The notes: generated by a model not told the origin, from the letters alone. Shown: positions 39,780-49,599, counted from the first letter of the stretch. The stretch is 64,000 nucleotides of DNA from Kocuria subflava (GCF_012163155.1 NZ_JAAVUN010000011.1:1-64000); one strand, 5' to 3'. A program made the numbers and translations.

Positions 39780-40718
39780 TCACAAGTCGGAATCTTCGGC
39801 CAGGAAAGGGGCAGTGAGCGATTCCATCACTTCCCACAATTCGTCCTCGCGGCCGACGTCGTACGACTCCGCTGACGAACTGGTGATGTGGTCACGGTCT
39901 ATGTAGGCACCTGACGGGCCAGACACATCCCCGACCAGGGCATTCTTGAACAACTGGCCGGCCCTCTGCTGAGTGGTGGCCAATGGCGAAAGCGTGAGAA
40001 CCGGCAGGACGTACCGCAGGGCAAAGCGCGCGGCAGGCCCGGCATCACGCCCCAGACCCGTGCTCGGCACAAAACCCGGGTTGAACGATTGAATCGACCA
40101 CGACTCTGCGCAACGGCGTGCCCAGGCATGAACCAGGTAGATGGCCGCCAGTTTGCTGGTTGAGTAGGCCATGCGACCCGCCCTTGGACTCAATGGATTC
40201 TCGAAGGCACCCGGGCGAACAAGAACTTGAGGGTACATCCACTGCGGAGCTGGCACCATGCCCAAGTTGTGCCGGAGATCGCCAAAATGAGTGTCGCTGA
40301 CGGTGACCACTGCGTGCACACCTGTGGCACCACTGGCGTGAAAGCTTCGAAGCAGCAGGTGGTTGGCCAGGACGTTCACCGCGAACGTTGCCTCGTAGCC
40401 GTCCATGGAGTCCCGGGTGGCCGTTACGTACTGGGCCCCCGCATTGAGTCCCAGAACACCCAGTGGAGGAAGTGCGCCACGGCGGATGCGGCCGGTCACC
40501 TCAACCGCTGCTTGCCGCACACTGGTCAAAGACAACAGGTCAGCGTCGATTGTGGATATTCGCTCCGTGGAGCTCTCACGGGTTTGTAACGCACCTCGAG
40601 CTCGGGGCCGCGCCAACACCACCAAGTGGGCGTCAGGGTTCTCAGCCAGGACGCGTCGTGCTGCCGTTGCCCCGATGCCGCGAGAGGCTCCCGTCATCAC
40701 GATGGTCTGCTCTGCCAC
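39780..40718 (-). CDS. short-chain dehydrogenase/reductase
   Basis: 312 residues, NAD(P)-binding Rossmann fold. TGASRGIG nucleotide motif at the N terminus, NAG motif (LGLNAGAQ) and catalytic YSTSK. The layout resembles retinol/protochlorophyllide reductase-like SDRs. GTG 40718 chosen because a strong GAGGAGG is 9-10 bases upstream; ATG 40754 is possible but lacks a site. The substrate is unknown. Its upstream neighbour ends at 40751. Confidence 0.88.
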   Translation of the reverse strand: MAEQTIVMTGASRGIGATAARRVLAENPDAHLVVLARPRARGALQTRESSTERISTIDADLLSLTSVRQAAVEVTGRIRRGALPPLGVLGLNAGAQYVTATRDSMDGYEATFAVNVLANHLLLRSFHASGATGVHAVVTVSDTHFGDLRHNLGMVPAPQWMYPQVLVRPGAFENPLSPRAGRMAYSTSKLAAIYLVHAWARRCAESWSIQSFNPGFVPSTGLGRDAGPAARFALRYVLPVLTLSPLATTQQRAGQLFKNALVGDVSGPSGAYIDRDHITSSSAESYDVGREDELWEVMESLTAPFLAEDSDL

Positions 40719-40750
40719 GGGAATCCAACCTCCTCGCGTGATGTGTGTAG

Positions 40751-41611
40751 TCAACCATCACTTTCGAGCGTTTCCAATGCCAGTACCTCTACATCAACAG
40801 TTGGAGTGGGTGTGATCACGGACACGAATGCGCCGCGGCATCGCTCCAGATCGATGATCAGATGGGATGCGAACCCAGCGGCGAATCCGCTGTGCCAGGC
40901 CATGTCCCGACCGTTGGTCTTGTCCACGAAGAAGCCTGCGGCAACCCTGCCCTTGGAATCGGTGTGCAGTGTTTTGAAGCAGTCTTGAAATGGACCGTCT
41001 TGGACCAGTAGCGCTGTCAAAATGGTGGCGAAATCCTGGGCACTCCCGCGAATGGCCCCTGCAGGTGCGTATCCGCGCCCTGTCCAGGACCGTGCCCGTC
41101 CGCCGAACACCGTGTAGCTCACGGCATCATCCACGCAGTGGTGTTTCACCGCTTCTTCCACCCGAAGAGTGGGACAGGCCAGCGCGGTGGCCAGATGTTC
41201 CTGAACCAGTCCGGGGTAATTCACCCCGGCCGCCGCTGCCAAAGCATGACCGAGTGCTGCTCCGCCAACAGTGGAGTACCGGCACACCCCGGCGTCCGTC
41301 ACAGTGGCTTCTCTGAGGTGACGCATGAACTCTGCGACGTCCTGCGGCTGGGGATCCCGGCCGAGCACCGTAGCCATGCCTTGCTTGAAGCGAATGCAAC
41401 GACCGCCCACTTCTCGTGGCAAACCAGAGGTGTGCGTCAAACACGATTGCAGCGTGATCCTGCCGACTGCAGTTCCATGAACAGGTAAGTACTGTTCCAG
41501 CCTGTCATTGGCTGCGATGAGACCTTGATCCAGCAACTTGGTGTAGATCATGCCGGCCAGGCCGGTGTCACCGTCCAGTCTGGTGGTCGACGACACAGGA
41601 TCAGGCCTCAT
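40751..41611 (-). CDS. serine hydrolase-like protein (beta-lactamase/CubicO fold), catalytic SxxK not seen
   Basis: 286 residues. Family features: LQSCLTHTSGLP, the YxN-like motif YSTVGGAALG, and the HSG triad (AWHSGFAAGF) near the C terminus. The N-terminal region that should hold the catalytic SxxK reads STTR followed by LDGDTGLAG; no intact SxxK is visible and the protein starts late compared with the family. It may be a pseudoenzyme or the decayed 3' part of a longer gene. ATG 41611 has a weak GAGGG site. Confidence 0.7.
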   Translation of the reverse strand: MRPDPVSSTTRLDGDTGLAGMIYTKLLDQGLIAANDRLEQYLPVHGTAVGRITLQSCLTHTSGLPREVGGRCIRFKQGMATVLGRDPQPQDVAEFMRHLREATVTDAGVCRYSTVGGAALGHALAAAAGVNYPGLVQEHLATALACPTLRVEEAVKHHCVDDAVSYTVFGGRARSWTGRGYAPAGAIRGSAQDFATILTALLVQDGPFQDCFKTLHTDSKGRVAAGFFVDKTNGRDMAWHSGFAAGFASHLIIDLERCRGAFVSVITPTPTVDVEVLALETLESDG

Positions 41612-41717
41612 GAGCCCTCACGCTACTGAGACCTGGCACCAGGTGAAAGTCACCTCGCGGTCGGTCTCCGCCCGCTCCGTGCTCTGGGTTCACACGCGCA
41701 CCGCATAGGCTGGGGCC

Positions 41718-42182
41718 ATGACTTCCGAGAACACTTTCCGCTTTGGGGCAGCTGGTTCCGACGACGCCGCAGCCACCTCCGCAGGACACGACGATCCGGT
41801 GAACCAGGACACAAGCTCCACTGGCTTGGACGCTGACACCAAGGCCGCGGTCGATGAGCAGATGCGCGACATTGCAGAGGTCCCGGCGATCGAGGTCATC
41901 ACCACTTCGGCCGTTCACCTGATGTCAGCTGCGGCCGTCAAATGTGGGTTGGCGGATGGCCCGGATGCTGATGAGCTGAAGGACCTGGATGAGGCCCGCA
42001 AACTGATCACCGCTCTGGCCGGGTTTGTGACCGCTGCGGCGCCTGAGATCGGGTCCCAGCACGCCGCGCCCCTGCGCGACGGCCTGCGCTCACTACAGTT
42101 GGCCTTCCGTGAAGCCTCACCGTTCCCGGACCAACCGGGGCAAGGCCCGGGTGAGAAGTTCACCGGCCCCGTCTACGCCTGA
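41718..42182 (+). CDS. DUF1844 domain protein
   Basis: 154 residues. An acidic, variable N terminus of ~50 residues is followed by the conserved DUF1844 core: IAEVPAIEVITTSAVHLMSAAAVK, DLDEARKLITALAGFV and SLQLAFREAS. Function unknown. A TAGGCT -10 element (41706-41711) sits 6 bases before the ATG, so the transcript is probably leaderless. Confidence 0.9.
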   Translation: MTSENTFRFGAAGSDDAAATSAGHDDPVNQDTSSTGLDADTKAAVDEQMRDIAEVPAIEVITTSAVHLMSAAAVKCGLADGPDADELKDLDEARKLITALAGFVTAAAPEIGSQHAAPLRDGLRSLQLAFREASPFPDQPGQGPGEKFTGPVYA

Positions 42183-42202
42183 GTCGGACGGTCCCACCCT
42201 TC

Positions 42203-42256
42203 AGAACACGCTTTGAGCCACCTGGAACACCTGAAACATGGCTCAAAGCGTGTTCT
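42203..42256. terminator. 18-bp inverted repeat between convergent DUF1844 and sseB genes
   Basis: Arms 42203-42220 and 42239-42256 (AGAACACGCTTTGAGCCA and its complement) are perfect, with an 18-nt loop and no U tract. Position between two convergent stops suggests a bidirectional terminator. Confidence 0.6.
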
Positions 42257-42269
42257 CAATCCGACGACC

Positions 42270-43214
42270 TCAGATTCGGGCGGTTTCCAAGGAGATCTCC
42301 AGGGAATCAACCTGGCCAGCCACCACACTCTGCGTTGACAGTCGGTTCTGGAAGGCTGAAAGCACCTGATTGAGTTTGTGCTGATCCATTCCCGGCAGCA
42401 GCTGAAGCACCACCGTGAGTTCAGGACCAGATCCACCTCCGCGCAGGGCCGCATCAGATCCGGACTGCGCGGTATCAGATCCGTGCAGTGCCGCATGAGA
42501 TCTGGCTGAATCTGCAGTGCCAGCAACGTGTGCGGAAGCCACGGCATCCACCCCGCGCCCTGGCCGGACGTTGGCGCCGGCCACACCGTCCAGGCCCAGA
42601 GCTGCGTTGAGCACCGCTTGAGACACAGGTGCAGAAGCGTAGGAGGGCACCCAGGTTTCCCCCTTGGCCACGGCCCACAATGCAGGGCGGCGCACCACAA
42701 ACGGGCTGCCGGCACCCGGGTTGAGCACCAACAACTCGGTGCCGTCCTTGACCGCGGCGATCGCAATCTTGCGCACCTGAGCAGCCACGGGGCGTGCCTG
42801 CGCGTGCCACTGAGGAATCAGACGGTCGGAGGTGAACACCGGTTGCGCTTTGCGGCCATCAGCAGCCTGCAAAGTCACCAGGGACATGTCAGCTTCCTTG
42901 TCCGCCACCAGACCCTCAGCGGTGATCTCCGAATGGCTAACTTCTGCCATCACGGGCACGAACAAGCGGGTGTCAGCCAGGGCTGCCACCACGTCCGTTT
43001 CATCCACCAGCCCGTTCTGCCACTGCTCAAAGGTGCGTTCCAGGGCGGCGTCTGCAGCGCCGTCGTCGTGAGGGAACTGGTGGTGATGGCCGTGGGCCAG
43101 ATCCCGGCCGGCCCACGGCCGACCACCGGTGTCGGTCTCACCTCCCGCGCTGCGCAGCTGAGCCGCAATGTGCGGGGGCAGCGGTCGAGACCCGTCAGGT
43201 GTGCGTTCAGACAT
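42270..43214 (-). CDS. SseB-family protein
   Basis: 314 residues. The N terminus is His/Asp-rich. The SseB core includes GLVDETDVVAALADTRLFVPV, ...QPVFTSDRLIPQW and LVLNPGAGSPFVVRRPAL. A low-complexity Ala/Ser/Gly stretch (about 220-260) precedes the C-terminal domain. Actinobacterial SseB proteins sit next to hisA/priA, as here; the start codon overlaps the priA stop. Function unknown. Confidence 0.85.
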   Translation of the reverse strand: MSERTPDGSRPLPPHIAAQLRSAGGETDTGGRPWAGRDLAHGHHHQFPHDDGAADAALERTFEQWQNGLVDETDVVAALADTRLFVPVMAEVSHSEITAEGLVADKEADMSLVTLQAADGRKAQPVFTSDRLIPQWHAQARPVAAQVRKIAIAAVKDGTELLVLNPGAGSPFVVRRPALWAVAKGETWVPSYASAPVSQAVLNAALGLDGVAGANVRPGRGVDAVASAHVAGTADSARSHAALHGSDTAQSGSDAALRGGGSGPELTVVLQLLPGMDQHKLNQVLSAFQNRLSTQSVVAGQVDSLEISLETARI

Positions 43215-44002
43215 CAGGAGCCCGGGCGGCCGGCGACGTCCAGCGCCTGCTCCAGGGTGAAGCGCCCGGCGTACAGGGCCTTGCCCATGATGGCGCCCTC
43301 CACCCCGGAGCCGACCAACTGGCGCAGTGCTGCAATGTCCTCAAGCGTGGCGATCCCGCCGGAGGCCACCACGGGCTTGTTGGTCCGTTCAGCAACCTGC
43401 TTGAGCAACTCCACGTTGGGGCCCTTGAGCGTGCCGTCCTTGGTGACGTCCGTGACCACGTAACGCGAACAGCCGTCCGCTTCCAGACGGTCCAGGACCT
43501 CCCAAAGGTCGCCGCCCTCCTTGGTCCACCCGCGGGCAGCGAGGGTGGTGCCACGGACATCCAGACCCACGGCGATCTTCTCCCCGTACTGGCTGATCAC
43601 CTTGCGGGTCCACTCCGGGTTCTCCAGAGCTGCGGTGCCCAGGTTCACGCGGGCCGGATCCAGGGACAGGGCCCGCTCCAGGGATTCGTCATCCCGGATA
43701 CCGCCGGACATCTCCACTTTCAGGTCCAGGGACTGGGCCACGCGAGTCAGCACGTCAATGTTCTCCCCGGTGCCGAAGGCGGCATCCAGGTCCACCAGGT
43801 GCAGCCACTGAGCACCAGCGTTCTGCCAGGCCAAAGCCGCTTCCAAAGGATCCCCGTAACCGGTCTCCGAGCCGGATTCCCCCTGGACCAGACGCACGGC
43901 CTGGCCGTCGCGGACATCGACGGCGGGCAGCAGCTCCAGGCGGGGCAGCCCCTCGCCCTGAGCCACCAAATCGGATACGGACGGCGTGGTGTTCTCAGTC
44001 AT
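43214..44002 (-). CDS. priA: bifunctional phosphoribosyl isomerase A (HisA/TrpF)
   Basis: 262 residues, TIM barrel. [18 protein letters not shown] near the N terminus and [12 protein letters not shown] are HisA hallmarks; catalytic aspartates lie in AVDV and VVTDVTKDG. In actinobacteria this enzyme replaces both HisA and TrpF. ATG 44002 is supported by GAGGA five bases upstream. It follows the 55-codon membrane ORF in the his operon. Confidence 0.95.
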   Translation of the reverse strand: MTENTTPSVSDLVAQGEGLPRLELLPAVDVRDGQAVRLVQGESGSETGYGDPLEAALAWQNAGAQWLHLVDLDAAFGTGENIDVLTRVAQSLDLKVEMSGGIRDDESLERALSLDPARVNLGTAALENPEWTRKVISQYGEKIAVGLDVRGTTLAARGWTKEGGDLWEVLDRLEADGCSRYVVTDVTKDGTLKGPNVELLKQVAERTNKPVVASGGIATLEDIAALRQLVGSGVEGAIMGKALYAGRFTLEQALDVAGRPGS

Positions 44003-44066
44003 GGATTCCTCACGAGTTGTGATGATGTGGGTCAAAAGTCACGGGCAGGCAGATCAACTGGGCACC

Positions 44067-44234
44067 TCAAGCGTTGAGGCCGACCAGCCAGGACCACGCA
44101 CCGTAGAGAATCAGGGCCCCGGAGGCCACGGCCATCAAGGCCACCACCCACTTGGGGAAACCTTGTTGGTGGAAGGAGATGACTCCCCCGGCCAGGAACG
44201 CCCCGAGCACCAGGAGAATGACGGACCAGGTCAT
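44067..44234 (-). CDS. 55-residue membrane protein between hisH and priA
   Basis: ATG 44234 overlaps the hisH stop by ATGA, and the frame stays open for 55 codons to TGA 44067-44069. Translation begins [20 protein letters not shown] and contains a second hydrophobic stretch [19 protein letters not shown], so two transmembrane helices with a short loop (FHQQGFPK) are expected. I do not recognise the family. Position and coupling argue that it is real rather than chance. Confidence 0.75.
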   Translation of the reverse strand: MTWSVILLVLGAFLAGGVISFHQQGFPKWVVALMAVASGALILYGAWSWLVGLNA

Positions 44235-45052
44235 GCAGCACCTGCTTGGCGGTTGGCCTGCTCCTGGGCTTCCGGCAGACCGTCGTCGTCATTGCGGGCA
44301 TCCAGCCGCGCGTCCAAACGGCCCGTGATGGGCAGGGTGCTGATCCAGTTGCGCAGCAACTGCAGTCCGGCCTCCCCCGATTTCTCCGGGTGGAACTGGG
44401 TGGCGCACAGCGGACCATTCTCCACCGCGGCAATGAACGGGGAACCGTGTTCGGCCCAGGTGACCTGAGGCGGGACCATGTGTTCGCTGCCCACGGTGAA
44501 GTTCCATTCCTGGACTCCGTAGGAGTGGACAAAGTAGAAGCGCTCGTCCTGGATGCCCTGGAAAAGCTGAGTCTGCTCCGGCGGCTGAACCGTGTTCCAC
44601 CCCATGTGCGGCACCACGGGCGCATTCAAACGCTCCACCACCCCGGGCCATTCCCCCAGGCCCTGGGTCTGCTCGCCGTGTTCAACACCCTGTTCGAACA
44701 GCACCTGCAAACCCACACAAATGCCCAGGACCGGGCGGCCACCCATCAGACGCCGTTCGATCAGGCCAACGGCACCCACCTCACGCAGCCCGTCCACCAC
44801 GGCCTTGAAGGCGCCCACACCGGGCACCACCAGACCGTCAGCGTCCAGTACCGCCTGCTTGTCCCGGGTCAACAGCACCCGGGAACCTGCGGCCTCCAAC
44901 GCGCGGACCGCCGAGCGCACATTGCCCGCACCGTAGTCCAGAACGACGACGGTCGGCACCGTCTGCGTGGACTGCGTGACCGGGGGGCCCACAGTTTCCG
45001 GGGCAGAAATGGTCTTGCCCTCCGGCGTCACACCTTCTTCAGGGCTGCGCAT
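44231..45052 (-). CDS. hisH: imidazole glycerol phosphate synthase, glutaminase subunit
   Basis: About 273 residues. Glutamine amidotransferase class [14 protein letters not shown] at the start of the conserved region, nucleophile cysteine in [14 protein letters not shown], and catalytic His/Glu in TQFHPEKSG. About 35 non-conserved residues precede the core and ~25 follow it. ATG 45052 has AGGGAG 7 bases upstream; GTG 45055 (overlapping the hisB stop) is an alternative. The partner hisF is not in the window. Confidence 0.94.
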   Translation of the reverse strand: MRSPEEGVTPEGKTISAPETVGPPVTQSTQTVPTVVVLDYGAGNVRSAVRALEAAGSRVLLTRDKQAVLDADGLVVPGVGAFKAVVDGLREVGAVGLIERRLMGGRPVLGICVGLQVLFEQGVEHGEQTQGLGEWPGVVERLNAPVVPHMGWNTVQPPEQTQLFQGIQDERFYFVHSYGVQEWNFTVGSEHMVPPQVTWAEHGSPFIAAVENGPLCATQFHPEKSGEAGLQLLRNWISTLPITGRLDARLDARNDDDGLPEAQEQANRQAGAA

Positions 45053-45687
45053 CACAGCGCTCCCTTGGTGGAGGGCACACCCGTGACCCGGGGATCGGAC
45101 TCAACGGCGGTGCGCAAAGCGCGGGCCAGGGCCTTGAACTGGGCCTCGGCAATGTGGTGCGGGTCCCGGCCCCTGATGAGCTCCATGTGGAGGCAGATCT
45201 CCGCGTGGAAGGTCAGGGACTCGAACACGTGCTGGACCATGGAGCCGGTGAAGTGCCCACCGATCAGGTGGTACTGCTGACCTTCCGGCTCCCCCACGTG
45301 CACGCAGTACGGGCGCCCGGAAACATCCACCACGGCGCGCGCCAGCGTCTCGTCCAGGGGAACGGATGCCTCACCAAATCGGCGGATTCCGCGCTTGTCT
45401 CCCAAAGCCTGTTTGATGGCTTCACCAATCACAATGGCGGTGTCCTCCACCACGTGGTGAACGTCAATGTGGGTGTCCCCGGTGGCCTGCACGGTCAGGT
45501 CGATCAGTGAGTGCTTGGACAAGGCCGTGAGCATGTGGTCATAGAACGGAACGGTGGTGGAGATGTTGTTCTCCCCGGTGCCATCCAGGTTCAGTTCCAC
45601 CACGATCTGGGACTCACTGGTGGCACGTTCAACACGGGCACGCCGACCCTGACTGTTCTGATCGGGTTGCTGATCTGTGGTGGTCAT
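45052..45687 (-). CDS. hisB: imidazoleglycerol-phosphate dehydratase
   Basis: 211 residues. Metal-binding repeats [13 protein letters not shown] and [17 protein letters not shown] plus the C-terminal [20 protein letters not shown]. Monofunctional form, without the phosphatase domain found in E. coli. Upstream hisC ends 64 bp before its start. Confidence 0.96.
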   Translation of the reverse strand: MTTTDQQPDQNSQGRRARVERATSESQIVVELNLDGTGENNISTTVPFYDHMLTALSKHSLIDLTVQATGDTHIDVHHVVEDTAIVIGEAIKQALGDKRGIRRFGEASVPLDETLARAVVDVSGRPYCVHVGEPEGQQYHLIGGHFTGSMVQHVFESLTFHAEICLHMELIRGRDPHHIAEAQFKALARALRTAVESDPRVTGVPSTKGAL

Positions 45688-45751
45688 GAATACTCCGCTG
45701 GGTGCTGGTGGATCAAAAGTGACGGTGGTGGGTGTGCTGCCCGGGGGACGG

Positions 45752-46861
45752 CTACCGGGTCAGGTGAGTTTCCACGGCTTCCAAGAACGCCGTGGTCTCC
45801 TCCTCCGTGCCGGCAGTGACCCGCAAATGCCCGGCAATGCCGACATCACGGATCAGGATGCCGCGACTCAGCAACTCCTGCCACAACGCCGGGGCATCAA
45901 AGTCCCCACCGAAGAACACAAAGTTGGAATCCGACTCGGAGGGTTGCAATCCCAATCGTTTCAGTTCATCAACAATGCGGTCACGCTGCATCTTGATGTC
46001 CTCCACATCAGCCAAGAGGCTGCTGCGGTGGCGCAGCGCTGCCAGCGCCGTGGCCTGCGAGACAGCGGACAGGTGGTAGGGCAGGCGGACCAACCGTATG
46101 GCATCGGCAATCTCGGCCGCGGCCGCAAAGTACCCGATACGGGCACCAGCCAGGGCGAAGGCCTTGGACATGGTGCGGGTGACCACCAGGCGTGGCCTGC
46201 CGGGCAGCAGGCTCAGAGCAGTGGTGGCTGGGTTGCGGGCGAATTCGGCGTAGGCCTCATCCACGATCACGATGCTGTTGCTAGCCTCACCGGCTTGGTA
46301 CACCGCATCCACGACGTCGTCCTCAAGTGCCGTTCCCGTGGGGTTGTTGGGAGAGCACAGGATCACGATGGACGGCTTGTGTTCACGCACCTGGGCTGCG
46401 GCTGATTCTGGGCTCAGCGTGAAGTCCGCTGCGCGTTGCCCGGCAATGAACTCCGTGTTGGTCCCGGCCGCCAGGATGGGGTACATGGAGTAGGTGGGAA
46501 CAAAGGACAGAACGCTGCGCCCGGGCCCACCAAAAGCCTGCATGAGTTGCTGGAGAATCTCATTGGAGCCATTGGCCGCCCACAGGTTCTCCGGCCCCAG
46601 ACCCTGGCCCAGATACGCCGCAAGTTCCTCCCGAAGTTCCGTGAACTCACGGTCCGGGTAGCGGTTGAGGTTCAAAGCGGCCATGGAGACTTCCTCCACG
46701 ATGGCCTGCTGCACCTCAGTGGGGACAGGATGGGTGTTCTCGTTGGTGTTCAACGTGACCGGAACTTCCAACTGCGGGGCTCCGTACGGGCTCTTGCCGC
46801 GAAGGTCCTCCCGCAGGGGCAGCGCGTTCAGGAGCTCAGTGCGTGGGTTGGTCTCAGTCAC
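45752..46861 (-). CDS. hisC: histidinol-phosphate aminotransferase
   Basis: 369 residues, class I/II PLP aminotransferase. [16 protein letters not shown] near the N terminus, [22 protein letters not shown], the VDEAYAEF motif and the Schiff-base lysine in [17 protein letters not shown]. First his gene of the hisC-B-H-orf-priA-sseB run. Confidence 0.95.
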   Translation of the reverse strand: MTETNPRTELLNALPLREDLRGKSPYGAPQLEVPVTLNTNENTHPVPTEVQQAIVEEVSMAALNLNRYPDREFTELREELAAYLGQGLGPENLWAANGSNEILQQLMQAFGGPGRSVLSFVPTYSMYPILAAGTNTEFIAGQRAADFTLSPESAAAQVREHKPSIVILCSPNNPTGTALEDDVVDAVYQAGEASNSIVIVDEAYAEFARNPATTALSLLPGRPRLVVTRTMSKAFALAGARIGYFAAAAEIADAIRLVRLPYHLSAVSQATALAALRHRSSLLADVEDIKMQRDRIVDELKRLGLQPSESDSNFVFFGGDFDAPALWQELLSRGILIRDVGIAGHLRVTAGTEEETTAFLEAVETHLTR

Positions 46862-46938
46862 CGCACCAGTCTACGAGGCTCAGCGACTGCCTGCAGGTTC
46901 GCTCCGCACCCGGACCCCACCTGCAGGGCCACAAGGCG

Positions 46939-47442
46939 TCAGTTGACAGGCACCATCAGCTGTTGACCGGTGGTCACGGACTGAGAGGTGAGGTCATTGA
47001 GTTCCATGATCTCAGCGATGACCACACGGGTGTCCCGGTCTGAATCGGCAGCCAGCGCCACGTCCCAGAGGCTCTCCCCAGTTGCCACTGTGACCACTTC
47101 CGTTCCGGAGCCCTGCACAGGATCCGTGCTGGCCGTGACCGTGGCCGGTGCCACCAAGATCAACAGGGCCATGGCAACGGCTGCAGTGGCCAGCATCACC
47201 GGCAAACCCACAAAGAGCAGACGCCCCCGGCGAGTGAGATGCACACGCTGCTTGGCAGCCGCCGCACCCAGCTTCCGAGTGTGCGAGGCTTGGGTGACCT
47301 CACGCGGCCCGCGCTGCAGCACCGGCACTGCTGCAACAACTTCTGAGGTGAAAGCACGGCAGCCCGAACGAACGCCGCGCAGCAGCGGGGCCTTGGGGGC
47401 CACGTGCGAGGTCAAGCGAGGTACAAAGCTGATGGCTGACAT
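46939..47442 (-). CDS. LysM-domain membrane protein, candidate SOS cell-division inhibitor (YneA/SosA-like position)
   Basis: 167 residues. A basic cytoplasmic N-terminal half (~80 residues), one transmembrane helix (VMLATAAVAMALLILVAPATV) and an extracytoplasmic C-terminal LysM-like domain (VVTVATGESLWDVAL ... IMELNDLTSQSVTTGQQLMVP). It is encoded divergently from lexA across SOS boxes, the arrangement of yneA and sosA-type division suppressors. Function inferred from architecture and neighbourhood. AAGGAG precedes ATG 47442. Confidence 0.82.
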   Translation of the reverse strand: MSAISFVPRLTSHVAPKAPLLRGVRSGCRAFTSEVVAAVPVLQRGPREVTQASHTRKLGAAAAKQRVHLTRRGRLLFVGLPVMLATAAVAMALLILVAPATVTASTDPVQGSGTEVVTVATGESLWDVALAADSDRDTRVVIAEIMELNDLTSQSVTTGQQLMVPVN

Positions 47443-47508
47443 GGGAAGCACTCCTTCTTGCTGAGGTGTTCTACAAACCGTTTGGTCCTGCATGACACCC
47501 CGAGGGGC

Positions 47509-47524
47509 TCGAACAGGTGTTCGA
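47509..47524. promoter_or_regulatory. SOS box (LexA operator), perfect
   Basis: TCGAACAGGTGTTCGA, a perfect palindrome of the actinobacterial LexA site. It is 67 bp upstream of the LysM gene and 236 bp upstream of lexA. A partial site TCGAACAGTTCTAG follows at 47532. Confidence 0.92.
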
Positions 47525-47575
47525 TTCCGTTTCGAACAGTTCTAGCACGTGTGTACGAATGATGTCGACACGCAT

Positions 47576-47591
47576 TCGAACATTTGTTTGG
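47576..47591. promoter_or_regulatory. SOS box (LexA operator), imperfect
   Basis: TCGAACATTTGTTTGG matches the LexA consensus except in the right half. It is the operator nearest to lexA (about 170 bp upstream) and probably serves lexA autoregulation. Confidence 0.75.
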
Positions 47592-47709
47592 TTGCGCCCA
47601 TCACCTCCCTTATGCTGAGAGGACGTTGACGGGCTGGTTCACCAGCCGATCAACCGCGGGATGACCCCCGTGACTCGACCGGCTTGTTCACCTGGAACCA
47701 GTCAACCGA

Positions 47710-47729
47710 GGGGGTCAGACAACACAAGG
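47710..47729. repeat. 20-bp sequence shared with the recA promoter
   Basis: GGGGGTCAGACAACACAAGG, 31 bp before the lexA start, is identical to 59838-59857 upstream of recA. It reads forward relative to lexA and backward relative to recA. Confidence 0.85.
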
Positions 47730-47759
47730 ATTTGGCCTCGGGCAGCACTAAGGACGGAC

Positions 47760-48530
47760 ATGGCACACAAGGACTCAGCCCCCGCAACGGCTGACAGCAT
47801 TCAGTCGCTTGATGCCCGAAAGCCCTTGTCAGCGCGCCAACAGAAGATCCTGGACGTGATTCGCGCCTCCATTGCCGAGCACGGGTACCCGCCGTCCATG
47901 CGGGAGATCGGAGACCTGGCCGGACTGGCGTCCCTGTCCAGCGTGACCCATCAGCTCAATCAGTTGGAGAAGCTCGGTCACATCCGCCGTGATCCCAAAC
48001 GCCCCCGTGCCATGGAGGTGCTGGATCCCACCGTGGAAACCGGGCAGACCGCTGCAGAGACCGGGCAGACCGCTGCGGAAGTGAACCTCCCGCCGAATGT
48101 CACGCCCCTCACGCCGCGTACCCACTCAGCGCAGAGCGAGTACGCGGATGCCGGGGAGATCGCCCTGGTTCCCCTGGTCGGACACATTGCCGCAGGTGTG
48201 CCCATCATGGCAGATCAGCAGGTGGAGGACACTGTGGCACTGCCGCGTCAGCTCACCGGCCAGGGCGAGCTGTTCATGCTCATGGTCCGCGGTGACTCCA
48301 TGATCGATGCCGCCATCTGCGACGGCGACTGGGTGGTGGTCCGCCAACAGAACACCGCGAACAACGGTGACATCGTGGCCGCCCTGCTGGATGACGAGGC
48401 CACGGTCAAGACCTTCCGCCAACGTGACGGTCACACCTGGCTGCTGCCCCAGAACACGCAGTACGAACCCATCCTGGGTGATCACGCCACGGTCATGGGC
48501 AAGGTGGTCTCCGTACTGCGTAGCCTCTGA
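47760..48530 (+). CDS. lexA: LexA repressor
   Basis: 256 residues. N-terminal winged helix ([34 protein letters not shown]), autocleavage site Ala-Gly in HIAAGVPI, and Ser/Lys dyad in GDSMID and TVKTF. A linker contains a direct duplication [14 protein letters not shown] (also at DNA level), lengthening it. Represses SOS genes, here probably itself, the LysM gene and recA. ATG 47760 follows AAGGACGG. Confidence 0.97.
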   Translation: MAHKDSAPATADSIQSLDARKPLSARQQKILDVIRASIAEHGYPPSMREIGDLAGLASLSSVTHQLNQLEKLGHIRRDPKRPRAMEVLDPTVETGQTAAETGQTAAEVNLPPNVTPLTPRTHSAQSEYADAGEIALVPLVGHIAAGVPIMADQQVEDTVALPRQLTGQGELFMLMVRGDSMIDAAICDGDWVVVRQQNTANNGDIVAALLDDEATVKTFRQRDGHTWLLPQNTQYEPILGDHATVMGKVVSVLRSL

Positions 48531-48576
48531 AATACCGGTGCCTACACCAACGTGAGGTCAGCGGTCCAGAGTTGGC

Positions 48577-49599
48577 TCAGGGACGGATCAGGGCCTTGAT
48601 GGCGCGGCGTTCGTCCATGGCTTTGTAACCTTCGGCGATCTCTCCCAGCGGTAGTTCCAGGTCGAAGACCCTGCCGGGATCGATCTTCCGGTCCCAGATC
48701 AGCTGGATGAGTTCGGGCAGGAATCGCCGCACGGGTGCGGGACCACCCAGCAAGCTGACTTCCGCAGCAAACAAGGTCTCACCGGGCAGGGAGACGTCAT
48801 GGGAGACGCCCACGAATCCCACGTGGCCGCCGGGCCGGGCCGAGTGGATGGCCTGGAGCATGGACTCCTGGGTGCCCACCGCTTCCACCACGGAGTGCGC
48901 CCCGTAGCCATCGGTCAGTTCCTTGATCTTGGCCACGCCGTCTTCACCGCGTTCCTCCACGATGTCCGTGGCGCCGAACTCCCGGGCCAGCTTCTGCCGG
49001 GACTCGTGGCGGCTCATGGCGATGATGCGTTCCGCCCCCAGTTCCTTTGCGGCCAGCACGGCCAGCAGTCCCACGGCGCCGTCGCCCACCACGGCCACGG
49101 TCTTGCCCGGACCGGCCTGCGCTGCCACGGCACCGAACCAGCCCGTTCCCAGCACATCGGAGGCCGCCAGCAAGGACGGGATCAGCTTCGGGTCGGGCTG
49201 CCCCGGCGTGGCCACCAGGGTGCCGTCAGCCAGCGGAACCCGGAGCAGTTCGGACTGGGCACCACCGGGGGTGGCGAATTCACCCTGGATGCACCGGGAC
49301 TGGAATCCGGATTCGCAGATTTCGCATGTGTTGTCCGAGGCCATGAAGGAGCCCACCACAAAGTCCCCCACGGAGACGTTGCGGACGTCGTCGCCAATTT
49401 GTTCCACCACTCCCACGTATTCATGGCCCATGGGGCGGGGATCTTGGATTTCGTCAATTCCGCGCCACGGCCACATGTCCGAGCCGCACACACACGCAGC
49501 AGTCACCCGGATGATGGCATCGGTGGGCTTCTGGATGGTGGGGTCCTCACGGTCCTCCACCCGTACGTCGCCAGGTCCGTGAATGATGGTTCCGCGCAT
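48577..49599 (-). CDS. zinc-dependent alcohol dehydrogenase (MDR family)
   Basis: 340 residues. Catalytic zinc site CGSDMWPWRG with GHEYVG, a structural-zinc-like cysteine cluster CEICESGFQSRC, and the Rossmann motif VVGDGAVGLLAVLAAKELG. Oxidises an alcohol or related substrate with NAD(P); substrate unknown. Lies 15 bp upstream-adjacent to the DinG-like gene in the same direction, so the two may be co-transcribed. Confidence 0.92.
   Translation of the reverse strand: MRGTIIHGPGDVRVEDREDPTIQKPTDAIIRVTAACVCGSDMWPWRGIDEIQDPRPMGHEYVGVVEQIGDDVRNVSVGDFVVGSFMASDNTCEICESGFQSRCIQGEFATPGGAQSELLRVPLADGTLVATPGQPDPKLIPSLLAASDVLGTGWFGAVAAQAGPGKTVAVVGDGAVGLLAVLAAKELGAERIIAMSRHESRQKLAREFGATDIVEERGEDGVAKIKELTDGYGAHSVVEAVGTQESMLQAIHSARPGGHVGFVGVSHDVSLPGETLFAAEVSLLGGPAPVRRFLPELIQLIWDRKIDPGRVFDLELPLGEIAEGYKAMDERRAIKALIRP

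Noticed and set aside
39559-39837. A 92-codon minus-strand frame upstream of infC
   Set aside because: Overlaps the infC promoter and leader hairpins and the end of the SDR gene; no coding features.
47710-47729. RecA-NDp promoter driving the LysM gene leftward
   Set aside because: The -35-like half is present on the minus strand, but no CTAGCGT-type -10 follows at the proper distance.
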